DNA of 7,521 nt from an uncultured Solobacterium sp. (GTDB taxonomy: Bacteria; Bacillota_I; Bacilli_A; Erysipelotrichales; Erysipelotrichaceae): the NCBI GenBank assembly GCA_937910655.1, contig CALEMV010000042.1:1-7521 (forward strand). Direction: 5' to 3'. Position 1 is the stretch's first letter. Each line of letters begins with the position of its first letter. The notes beneath the pieces are model-generated. The model was not told where the DNA came from, made no database searches, and worked only from the letters and a program-made list of their open reading frames with translations. This document shows, piece by piece, positions 1 through 5,270 of the stretch. The position numbers and the translations under genes are program-made.

Positions 1-1050
1 CCAAATATACAACGACTGATTGAATATGGTTTTATAGAACAGAGTGGTATTTTTCAGTATCAGACAAAATTAGAAGATACTGGTATGTATGCAGTAATTA
101 CAGTAGATAATGGCATTGTTTCTGGAAGTGTTTTGGATGAATTTACAGATGAAGAATATATAGCTGTTCATACCGTTGGAAAGAAGGGCAATTTTGCGAC
201 AAAAGTTAAAACTGCATATCTTTCTTGTTTGGAAGATATCGCAAAAAATTGTTTTGATAAAGTAATGTATTCTAGCATTCAAGCGAATACCATGCATGAA
301 TGGATGATAACTGAATTGCATGATATCGCAAATCATCCATTTACAAAATCACATAATGGGAATCGAACAACAGATAATGAATTTACGGCATACAAACCTA
401 GTGATAGTGACAAGATGTATGTGCTGATGTTTTCAATTGATAAGCATAAGCTAGATAAAGGTTGCGATGAAAGTTATATCGATGCAATGAATATCAAGGT
501 TGAACCATCTAAAGTAAGTGATTATCTACAGTTACCAGGTTTCTATCCTGCATATCATATGAATAAGAAGCACTGGGTAACTGCAATATTGGATGGCACG
601 ATTGAAGACGAAACATTGAAAGAACTTTTGTTAAAGAGTAGAAGTTTGGTGACTAAGAAATTATCGCTCAATCATCATTGGGTGATACCAGCAAATCCTT
701 CGGTTTATGATATTGATAACGCCTTTGCACAAAGTAAATTGATGTATTGGAAACAGAAGTTAAATTATCAGATTAATGATTATGTATTTATCTACTATGG
801 TATGCCATATGGAGAGCTTAGGTATCTTTGTAGAGTCATTGAAAAGGATATTATATTCTACGATAAATCAGGAAAACGATGTGATGAAGAAACATATATC
901 TGTCTTCAAATGATTCATTTCTTTGATGATCATCAGTTAACAAAGAAGTATGTATCTAAATATGGTCTTACCAATATTCGTGGCGCAAGGTCGATGCCAA
1001 GAGAATTAATCAATCAAATATGCAAAATGTATCCAACATTAATGATATAA
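1..1050 (+). CDS. YjbR/MmcQ-type protein with C-terminal EVE/PUA-like domain (5' end outside window)
   Basis: The reading frame is open from base 1, so this is the 3' part of a gene. The ATG at 85 has no good ribosome binding site, and the residues before it continue the domain, so it is probably internal. Three parts are visible. An N-terminal region (about 1-320) is of the kind found ahead of YjbR domains in Firmicutes. A YjbR/MmcQ-type module (about 325-655) carries the family signature PAYHMNKKHW at 547-576, followed by the usual ILDGTI segment. A C-terminal part (about 673-1040) begins HHWVIPANP and has a W-K-Q, GDYVF/IYYG-like pattern and a terminal RGARSMP segment; I read it as EVE/PUA-like. 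YjbR proteins have a CyaY-like fold and are often labelled DNA-binding, but their role is poorly known. EVE/PUA folds commonly bind modified bases or RNA. The YjbR call is firm; the EVE-like call and any nucleic-acid role are inference. No signal peptide or membrane segment is seen. Confidence 0.75.
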   Translation, partial: PNIQRLIEYGFIEQSGIFQYQTKLEDTGMYAVITVDNGIVSGSVLDEFTDEEYIAVHTVGKKGNFATKVKTAYLSCLEDIAKNCFDKVMYSSIQANTMHEWMITELHDIANHPFTKSHNGNRTTDNEFTAYKPSDSDKMYVLMFSIDKHKLDKGCDESYIDAMNIKVEPSKVSDYLQLPGFYPAYHMNKKHWVTAILDGTIEDETLKELLLKSRSLVTKKLSLNHHWVIPANPSVYDIDNAFAQSKLMYWKQKLNYQINDYVFIYYGMPYGELRYLCRVIEKDIIFYDKSGKRCDEETYICLQMIHFFDDHQLTKKYVSKYGLTNIRGARSMPRELINQICKMYPTLMI

Positions 1051-1060
1051 TACAGAAACT

Positions 1061-1068
1061 GAGGTGAT
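1061..1068 (+). promoter_or_regulatory. Strong ribosome binding site of pepF
   Basis: GAGGTGAT is a near-perfect match to the 16S anti-Shine-Dalgarno sequence and lies 3 bases before the ATG at 1072. It fixes the pepF start. The gap to the upstream stop codon is only 21 bases and holds no evident promoter, so pepF is probably co-transcribed with the YjbR-type gene. Confidence 0.85.
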
Positions 1069-1071
1069 ATT

Positions 1072-2877
1072 ATGACAGAATTAAAAGAACGTAATCAAAT
1101 TGAACAACAATACAAATGGGACCTTTCAACATTATTTGAAAATGATGAGGCTTGGAATGAAGCACTCACAAAGCTTGATGCTTTGATTTCAGAAGCTGCA
1201 TCTTTTCAAGGTAAGTTAAACAATACTGAAAGTTTACTTGCGTATTTTAAGGTATCAGATGAATTAGATAAGGCGATAAACAATGTATTTACATATGCAA
1301 TGTTGCGTCATAGTGAAGATACAAGAGCGACCGATGCTCAGGGTATGTATTCCAAGGCGTATGGAAAATATGTTGAAGTGGTAAGTGCTACTTCATTTGC
1401 ACAACCGGAGATTCTTGGAAATGATGAAGAAGTCTTAAAGGGATTTATTGCGGATCCATCCTTAAAGGATTTTGCATTCTTATTAGAAAATCTTGTGCGT
1501 AATAAGGCACATACGTTAAGTGCTGCAGAAGAAAAACTATTATCTGCCTTTGGCGAGGTGTTCTCTGCACCAGGAAGAACGAGTGAAGCGCTAATGGATG
1601 CGGATATGGTATTTGATACAATCAAGGATGCAGAAGGTAATGATCATGCAGTAAATGGCTCTAGTTATATTCTTTTGCAAGGTAGCGATGACCGTGAGCT
1701 TCGTAAGAATTCTTTCCAATCTTTATACAAGGGTTATAAACAACATATTAATACATTCGCATCTACTTATAGCACAACTGTAAAGGCTGCTTCAATTGAT
1801 GCTAAGGTAAGACACTACGAATCATCCCGTCAAGCTGCGATGTTCTCTGATAATATTCCAGTTAGCGTATATGATAACTTGGTTGAGACAGTACATAAGC
1901 ACTTACCAACGATGTATCGTTACGTAAAACTACGTAAGAAGATGTTAGGTCTAGATGAACTGCATTATTATGATGTATACGCACCTCTTTTAAAGGGCAG
2001 TGCAAAGAACTATTCCTATGAAGAGGCTAAGGAAATGGTACTAGAGGCCGTTAAACCACTCGGTAGCGAATATACAAATATTGTAAAGGATGGTTTGGAA
2101 AACCGTTGGGTAGATGTTTATCCAAATAAGGGTAAACGTGGTGGTGCGTACTCTTCAGGTACATATACATCTAACCCATATATCTTATGCAACTATACAG
2201 GTACATTAGATAGTGTATCTACATTAGCCCATGAGATGGGACACTCTATGCATAGTTATCGTACAAATCATACACAACCAGTACACTATGCTAACTACAC
2301 AATGTTCGTAGCAGAAGTCGCATCCACAGTAAATGAGAACTTACTAATCGAACAGTTATTACAAAAGGAAACAGATCCTGCACAACGTATGGCGCTATTA
2401 AACCAATACATGGAAGGTTTCAAGGGTACTATCTATCGTCAGACAATGTTTGCAGAATTTGAAAAGGAAGCGCACGCTGCTTCAGAACGTGGTGAATCCT
2501 TGACACCAGAATTCTTAAATCAGTTATATCTAAATCTTGTAAAGAAATACTTTGGTGAAGATTTAGTGATTGATGATGAAGTACAGTATGAATGGGCAAG
2601 AATTCCTCATTTCTATAGACCATTCTATGTATATGTTTATGCGACAGGTTATAGTACAGCAGTTGCCTTGTCTGAAGGTATCTTACATGGTGGACAAGAG
2701 AGAGTTCAAAAGTATCTTGAATTCTTATCTATGGGTAGTTCTGCGTATCCAATCGATGAACTTAAGCACGCAGGAGTAGACTTAACAACACCAGAACCAA
2801 TCGATATCGCTCTAGAGAAGTTCGCTAAGATCCTGGACGATGCGGAAGAAACATTCGCCAAATTACAACAGAAGTAA
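1072..2877 (+). CDS. pepF: Oligoendopeptidase F (M3B zinc metallopeptidase)
   Basis: This 601-residue protein is full length for PepF (about 600). PepF is a cytoplasmic zinc endopeptidase that cuts oligopeptides of roughly 7 to 17 residues and so recycles imported or proteolytic peptides. The zinc site is explicit: HEMGH at residues 387-391 gives two histidine ligands and the catalytic Glu388, and Glu415 in the FVAEVAS segment is the likely third ligand, at the spacing typical of M3 enzymes. The preceding GKRGGAYSSGTY segment (354-365) and the IPHFYRPFYVYVYATGY segment (511-527), with substrate-binding His and Tyr residues, are also characteristic. The N-terminal 180 or so residues form the helical PepF-specific domain. 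There is no signal peptide. The start follows a strong ribosome binding site. The gene sits close behind the YjbR-type gene, with no functional link apparent, and a perfect hairpin follows the stop. Confidence 0.97.
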   Translation: MTELKERNQIEQQYKWDLSTLFENDEAWNEALTKLDALISEAASFQGKLNNTESLLAYFKVSDELDKAINNVFTYAMLRHSEDTRATDAQGMYSKAYGKYVEVVSATSFAQPEILGNDEEVLKGFIADPSLKDFAFLLENLVRNKAHTLSAAEEKLLSAFGEVFSAPGRTSEALMDADMVFDTIKDAEGNDHAVNGSSYILLQGSDDRELRKNSFQSLYKGYKQHINTFASTYSTTVKAASIDAKVRHYESSRQAAMFSDNIPVSVYDNLVETVHKHLPTMYRYVKLRKKMLGLDELHYYDVYAPLLKGSAKNYSYEEAKEMVLEAVKPLGSEYTNIVKDGLENRWVDVYPNKGKRGGAYSSGTYTSNPYILCNYTGTLDSVSTLAHEMGHSMHSYRTNHTQPVHYANYTMFVAEVASTVNENLLIEQLLQKETDPAQRMALLNQYMEGFKGTIYRQTMFAEFEKEAHAASERGESLTPEFLNQLYLNLVKKYFGEDLVIDDEVQYEWARIPHFYRPFYVYVYATGYSTAVALSEGILHGGQERVQKYLEFLSMGSSAYPIDELKHAGVDLTTPEPIDIALEKFAKILDDAEETFAKLQQK

Positions 2878-2880
2878 TCA

Positions 2881-2908
2881 AATTGGAGATATGAAAGTAT
2901 CTCCAATT
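2881..2908. repeat. Perfect 11-bp inverted repeat after pepF
   Basis: AATTGGAGATA (2881-2891) pairs exactly with TATCTCCAATT (2898-2908) around a 6-base loop, 3 bases after the pepF stop. The position suits a transcription terminator or a 3'-end stabilising hairpin. Neither strand shows a U-rich run after the stem, so a standard intrinsic terminator is not well supported. Confidence 0.6.
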
Positions 2909-2939
2909 GACAAAATATAAATATTGTAAAAAATATAAT
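2907..2939 (+). promoter_or_regulatory. Candidate promoter of the glutathione peroxidase gene
   Basis: A consensus -10 TATAAT lies at 2934-2939, which would start the transcript about 20 bases before the ATG. A consensus TTGACA is present at 2907-2912, but the spacer is 21 bases, longer than the usual 16-18. The -10 is therefore more credible than the pair. The region is extremely AT-rich, so chance matches are easy. Two PerR-like boxes overlap it. Confidence 0.45.
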
Positions 2940-2947
2940 TGTAATAA
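2915..2947. promoter_or_regulatory. Two imperfect PerR/Fur-like boxes
   Basis: Compared with the PerR box TTATAATNATTATAA, the stretches 2915-2929 (ATATAAATATTGTAA) and 2933-2947 (ATATAATTGTAATAA) each match 11 of 14 defined positions. They are 18 bases apart and the second covers the -10 element, where repressor binding would block transcription. A peroxide-sensing regulator would make sense ahead of a peroxidase. The strong AT bias makes this tentative. Confidence 0.3.
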
Positions 2948-2965
2948 ATATAGGAGATTAAATAT

Positions 2966-3514
2966 ATGACATTTTACGATTATTCTTTAACAGACAGAAG
3001 TGGTAACGAAGTATCAATGCGTAATTATGAAGGTAAGGTAGTGATTGTAGTCAATACAGCTACTGGCTGTGGATTTACACCACAGTACAAAGACCTTGAA
3101 GATATGTATGAGAAATATCATGAACAGGGACTAGAGATTATAGATGTACCATGCAATCAATTCGCAAACCAAACACCAGGTACTGATGAAGAGGTACATG
3201 AGTTCTGTACATTAAAGTACAATACAAAGTTTGATCAGTTTAAAAAGAGTGATGTTAATGGTGAACATGCATTACCATTATTTACATTCTTAAAGAAAGA
3301 ACAGGGGTTTGCTGGATTTGGTAATAGTGTAAAGGCACTTGGCATGCGTGCAATGTGTAAACTAAAAGATCCTAACTATAAGAAAAATCCTGATATTAAG
3401 TGGAACTTCACCAAGTTTGTGGTTGATCGAAATGGTAATGTTGTAAAACGTTTTGAACCAACAGAAGACATGCATTCAGTAGAAACATGCATACAATCAT
3501 TGCTAAAAGTATAA
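2966..3514 (+). CDS. gpx: Glutathione peroxidase family protein (Cys type, probably thioredoxin-dependent)
   Basis: This 182-residue cytoplasmic protein has the thioredoxin-like GPx fold and should reduce hydrogen peroxide and organic hydroperoxides. The peroxidatic residue is Cys35 in NTATGCGFTPQ, a cysteine rather than selenocysteine. The other active-site residues are visible: Gln69 in PCNQFANQTPG, and Trp146 and Asn147 in KWNFTKF. Cys81 in EEVHEFC matches the resolving cysteine of thioredoxin-using GPx enzymes such as yeast Gpx3, so thioredoxin is the more likely electron donor than glutathione; this is inference from the family. The protein is about 20 residues longer than the common 160-residue bacterial form, with the extra length at about 113-143, including GFAGFGNSVKALGMRA. 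The ATG follows AGGAGAT at 2952-2958 with suitable spacing. The gene has its own candidate promoter and is likely transcribed alone. Confidence 0.95.
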   Translation: MTFYDYSLTDRSGNEVSMRNYEGKVVIVVNTATGCGFTPQYKDLEDMYEKYHEQGLEIIDVPCNQFANQTPGTDEEVHEFCTLKYNTKFDQFKKSDVNGEHALPLFTFLKKEQGFAGFGNSVKALGMRAMCKLKDPNYKKNPDIKWNFTKFVVDRNGNVVKRFEPTEDMHSVETCIQSLLKV

Positions 3515-3518
3515 AAAA

Positions 3519-3532
3519 TGTAAGCGTTTTAA
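3519..3532 (+). promoter_or_regulatory. cre-like site (possible CcpA operator)
   Basis: TGTAAGCGTTTTAA matches the Firmicutes catabolite responsive element TGWAANCGNTNWCA at all defined positions except one (A for C at position 13). It ends 9 bases before the -35 element of the Nudix promoter. A cre upstream of a promoter can mediate activation by CcpA, while one overlapping it usually represses. Whether this organism has CcpA cannot be seen here. Confidence 0.4.
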
Positions 3533-3541
3533 GAGAATTGT

Positions 3542-3570
3542 TTCACAAAGTTTAAAAAAACATATATACT
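3542..3570 (+). promoter_or_regulatory. Sigma-A-type promoter of the Nudix gene
   Basis: TTCACA (3542-3547) and TATACT (3565-3570) are separated by exactly 17 bases, each one mismatch from consensus. Transcription would begin near 3577, just before the GGAGGT ribosome binding site (3580-3585), giving a very short leader. It would drive the Nudix gene and the gene after it. Confidence 0.65.
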
Positions 3571-3590
3571 ATCTTTTGCGGAGGTAGTGT

Positions 3591-4016
3591 ATGAAAAAGG
3601 AAAAATCATGCGGTGCGATTGTATACCGTAAACAAGAAAGTGTTATTCAGTTCTTATTGATCCATCAGACATTAGGACACTGGACATTTCCAAAGGGGCA
3701 TGTTGAAGATGGTGAAACAGAACAACAAACAGCGTATCGTGAAATCTTAGAAGAAACGGGAGTAGAGGTTTCTTTCGACGATGGTTTTAGAGTCGTAAAC
3801 ACATATTCCCCAAAAGAGGATACTCTGAAAGATGTTATTTTCTTTTTAGCACAACCTATCGGTGGTCATGAAGTGCCACAGCTATCAGAAGTATCAGATG
3901 TACGTTGGTTAACATGTATTGAAGCACATGCGATTATTACATATCCTTCTGACCGTGCATTATTAAAGAAGGCAATCGATCATCTTAAACTTAGAGGGAA
4001 TTGGAAAGAATATTAG
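3591..4016 (+). CDS. Nudix hydrolase, Ap4A hydrolase-like
   Basis: The 141-residue protein is a single Nudix domain. The Nudix box GX5EX7REUXEEXGU is perfect at residues 36-58, from G36 through R50-E51, E54-E55 and G57; these glutamates bind the metal that activates water for diphosphate hydrolysis. The N-terminal pattern CGAIVYR (7-13) followed by LLIHQ and HWTFPKGHVE (30-39) closely resembles asymmetrical diadenosine tetraphosphate hydrolases such as human NUDT2, so Ap4A or a related dinucleotide is the likely substrate. Assigning substrate from sequence in this superfamily is risky, and a broader (deoxy)nucleoside triphosphate role remains possible. The ATG is preceded by GGAGGT at 3580-3585. 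The next gene starts 2 bases after the stop, so the two are almost certainly co-transcribed and translationally coupled. Confidence 0.92.
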   Translation: MKKEKSCGAIVYRKQESVIQFLLIHQTLGHWTFPKGHVEDGETEQQTAYREILEETGVEVSFDDGFRVVNTYSPKEDTLKDVIFFLAQPIGGHEVPQLSEVSDVRWLTCIEAHAIITYPSDRALLKKAIDHLKLRGNWKEY

Positions 4017-4018
4017 AA

Positions 4019-4891
4019 ATGATTTCGTTACAAGTTTGTATTACGAATACAGAAAGCGATACATATTTCTTAAAATATCAAAAGAGATTAGTCGCTCTTG
4101 AAGGCATGCCTTCAGTACGTCATTTATTACGTCATGATGAAATGGTTATAGGCATTGAGGAACATTTTTATCATGATGGCGTCGTGGAATCTTTCTTTGT
4201 ATTAACAGAAAAGATTTCTTTACAGGATGCTATTGATTTGATTGCGGTTTTATTGGAAGCATATATTCGCCATTATCATTGCAATCGTATTGTATTTCAC
4301 ACAGTGGATGACCAATTGGTTCATGCGTATCAAGCGAATGCGGTAAGATGCGATAATCACCAGTTTATCTATGATGTGGAAGAATATCGTCTACAGTTGG
4401 AAAATAGCGTGTTCGATGAACGTGGTTATATCATCAACCAAGGTAGGATGGAGAGTATTCCATTCGGATGGTTCAATACTAGAGATAAAGGTTGTGGATG
4501 GATTGCTGCATATAATCTATTAAAACTCAATGGAAAAACAATGTTGATGAAGGATGTTCTTGCTGGACTTAAACGCTTTGCATTTATTGGCAATTTATTA
4601 GGCCAAGAGAAAATATCTCTATACTTCTGGCTAAAAAAACAAGGTCTTAGCGCACATATTAGTGTTGGAACCAACGCTAAGATTATTAAGAAGATGTGCG
4701 CAAGTAAGTCTGGAATCCTATTGTATATACATCGTACTAATGCACATTATGTGGCGTATGAAGTATTAAAGGATGGTAAAATTCAATTCTTCAATGCAGT
4801 ATATGGGAAGAAGAACCATATCACAACAGCTAGTGAATTTTTAAGAGAGAATTCTTTTATTCCATTATCCTCATTGATCTATGTTGACTAA
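4019..4891 (+). CDS. Unknown protein with C-terminal papain/C39-like cysteine peptidase fold
   Basis: I do not recognise a named function. The C-terminal half looks like a papain/C39-type cysteine peptidase: Cys159 in DKGCGWIAAYNLL, at the head of a helix, then His243 in NAHYVAY and Asn259 in FFNAVYG, in the Cys-His-Asn/Asp order and with C39-like spacing. Asn153, six residues before the cysteine, sits where papain-like enzymes have the oxyanion-hole glutamine. The N-terminal 125 or so residues are of unclear fold; the stretch LLEAYIRHYHCNRIVFHT with what follows is faintly GNAT-like but lacks the acetyl-CoA loop. No signal peptide, GG-leader or membrane segment is seen, so it is probably cytoplasmic. 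I chose ATG 4019 (290 residues), 2 bases after the Nudix stop with GGAAAG at 4003-4008; an upstream TTG at 4001, overlapping the Nudix gene, is in frame, but its nearest Shine-Dalgarno is too close. A terminator follows the stop. Confidence 0.75.
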   Translation: MISLQVCITNTESDTYFLKYQKRLVALEGMPSVRHLLRHDEMVIGIEEHFYHDGVVESFFVLTEKISLQDAIDLIAVLLEAYIRHYHCNRIVFHTVDDQLVHAYQANAVRCDNHQFIYDVEEYRLQLENSVFDERGYIINQGRMESIPFGWFNTRDKGCGWIAAYNLLKLNGKTMLMKDVLAGLKRFAFIGNLLGQEKISLYFWLKKQGLSAHISVGTNAKIIKKMCASKSGILLYIHRTNAHYVAYEVLKDGKIQFFNAVYGKKNHITTASEFLRENSFIPLSSLIYVD

Positions 4892-4915
4892 GTCCTAACG
4901 CTGTTAGGGCTTTTT
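4891..4915 (+). terminator. Rho-independent terminator of the Nudix unit
   Basis: AGTCCTAAC (4891-4899) pairs with GTTAGGGCT (4903-4911), including one T-G pair, around a 3-base loop, and a run of five T residues ends the structure (4911-4915). It begins at the last base of the stop codon of the preceding gene. The opposite strand lacks a T-run, so it works in the plus direction only. Confidence 0.9.
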
Positions 4916-4949
4916 CGTATTGGTACGATGGTATATTTTCATTTAGCAG

Positions 4950-4960
4950 TATGATAGAAT
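4950..4960 (+). promoter_or_regulatory. Weak candidate -10 region for the ParB-like/rluB unit
   Basis: A promoter is expected here because a strong terminator lies just upstream. TATGAT (4950-4955) or the overlapping TAGAAT (4955-4960) could be the -10, but neither has a convincing -35 at normal spacing. The start point would fall shortly before the AGAGGA ribosome binding site at 4972-4977. Confidence 0.3.
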
Positions 4961-4981
4961 TAAGAGCGATTAGAGGACGTT

Positions 4982-5257
4982 ATGATTAATAAGAAAGTTC
5001 ATATTTCTAAGATTCATTTTATGCATGTTGAATCTGAATCTTTGATAGAGTCTATCGCAAAGCGTGGTGTTGCGATAGCCGTACAGGTTAACGTACATGA
5101 TGACTATTATGAGTGCTTGGATGGAAATAAACGATTAACAGCTTGTAAGATTTTATCATTACAGGATAAAAAATTTGAAATGGTGCCTGTGATGATTATG
5201 AATGATTATTCAAAGGCAGGGAGTGCTTTCTGGGGTAATACACAGAATAAGCACTAA
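4982..5257 (+). CDS. Small stand-alone ParB/sulfiredoxin-fold protein
   Basis: This 91-residue protein resembles only the N-terminal ParB domain. SLIESIAKRGVAIAVQV (20-36) matches the ParB start (L-x-x-S-I-x-x-x-G, then a strand), then DDYYECLDGNKRLTA (40-54) matches the core in which ParB has GERRxRA, and the strand VPVMIM follows. Here the arginine patch is reduced to G48-N-K-R51-L-T-A54, so CTP binding as in chromosomal ParB is uncertain; the sulfiredoxin motif with its catalytic cysteine is absent. There is no helix-turn-helix or dimerisation domain, so a role in plasmid or chromosome partition is unlikely. Related domains act in ParB-like nucleases, kinases and regulators; function cannot be assigned. 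The ATG follows AGAGGA at 4972-4977. rluB starts 13 bases after the stop, so the two are probably co-transcribed. Confidence 0.75.
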   Translation: MINKKVHISKIHFMHVESESLIESIAKRGVAIAVQVNVHDDYYECLDGNKRLTACKILSLQDKKFEMVPVMIMNDYSKAGSAFWGNTQNKH

Positions 5258-5260
5258 TAA

Positions 5261-5267
5261 AGGAGAG
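5261..5267 (+). promoter_or_regulatory. Ribosome binding site that fixes the rluB start
   Basis: AGGAGAG lies 3 bases before the ATG at 5271. The frame extends further upstream to 5202, but that stretch overlaps the ParB-like gene and lies ahead of the S4 domain, so 5271 is the start. Confidence 0.85.
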
Positions 5268-5270
5268 AAT

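Noticed and set aside
70..336. 88-codon frame on the minus strand opposite the YjbR-type gene
   Set aside because: Its translation resembles no family and it lies wholly opposite a well-supported coding region.
1338..1625. Minus-strand open frame inside pepF
   Set aside because: It is a shadow of a strongly supported peptidase gene with no start signal or recognisable product.
2429..2906. Three overlapping frames on both strands at the end of pepF (2429-2623 minus, 2570-2779 plus, 2706-2906 minus)
   Set aside because: All overlap conserved M3 peptidase sequence in other frames and lack ribosome binding sites.
2966..3514. Selenoprotein glutathione peroxidase
   Set aside because: The active-site codon is an ordinary cysteine codon (TGT, Cys35), not an in-frame TGA.
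4001..4018. TTG start at 4001 for the cysteine-peptidase-like gene
   Set aside because: It overlaps the Nudix gene, the nearest Shine-Dalgarno (GAGGG at 3994-3998) is only 2 bases away, and ATG 4019 is a better codon with GGAAAG upstream. It cannot be fully excluded.
4426..4674. Minus-strand frame inside the cysteine-peptidase-like gene
   Set aside because: It lies opposite the conserved GCGWIAAYN region and has no features of its own.
4982..5257. Sulfiredoxin, or a plasmid partition ParB, as the identity of the 91-residue protein
   Set aside because: The sulfiredoxin catalytic cysteine motif is missing, and there is no DNA-binding domain or parA neighbour.
5202..5270. Upstream extension of the rluB frame to 5202
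   Set aside because: It overlaps the ParB-like gene, has no ribosome binding site, and precedes the S4 domain; AGGAGAG before 5271 marks the true start.
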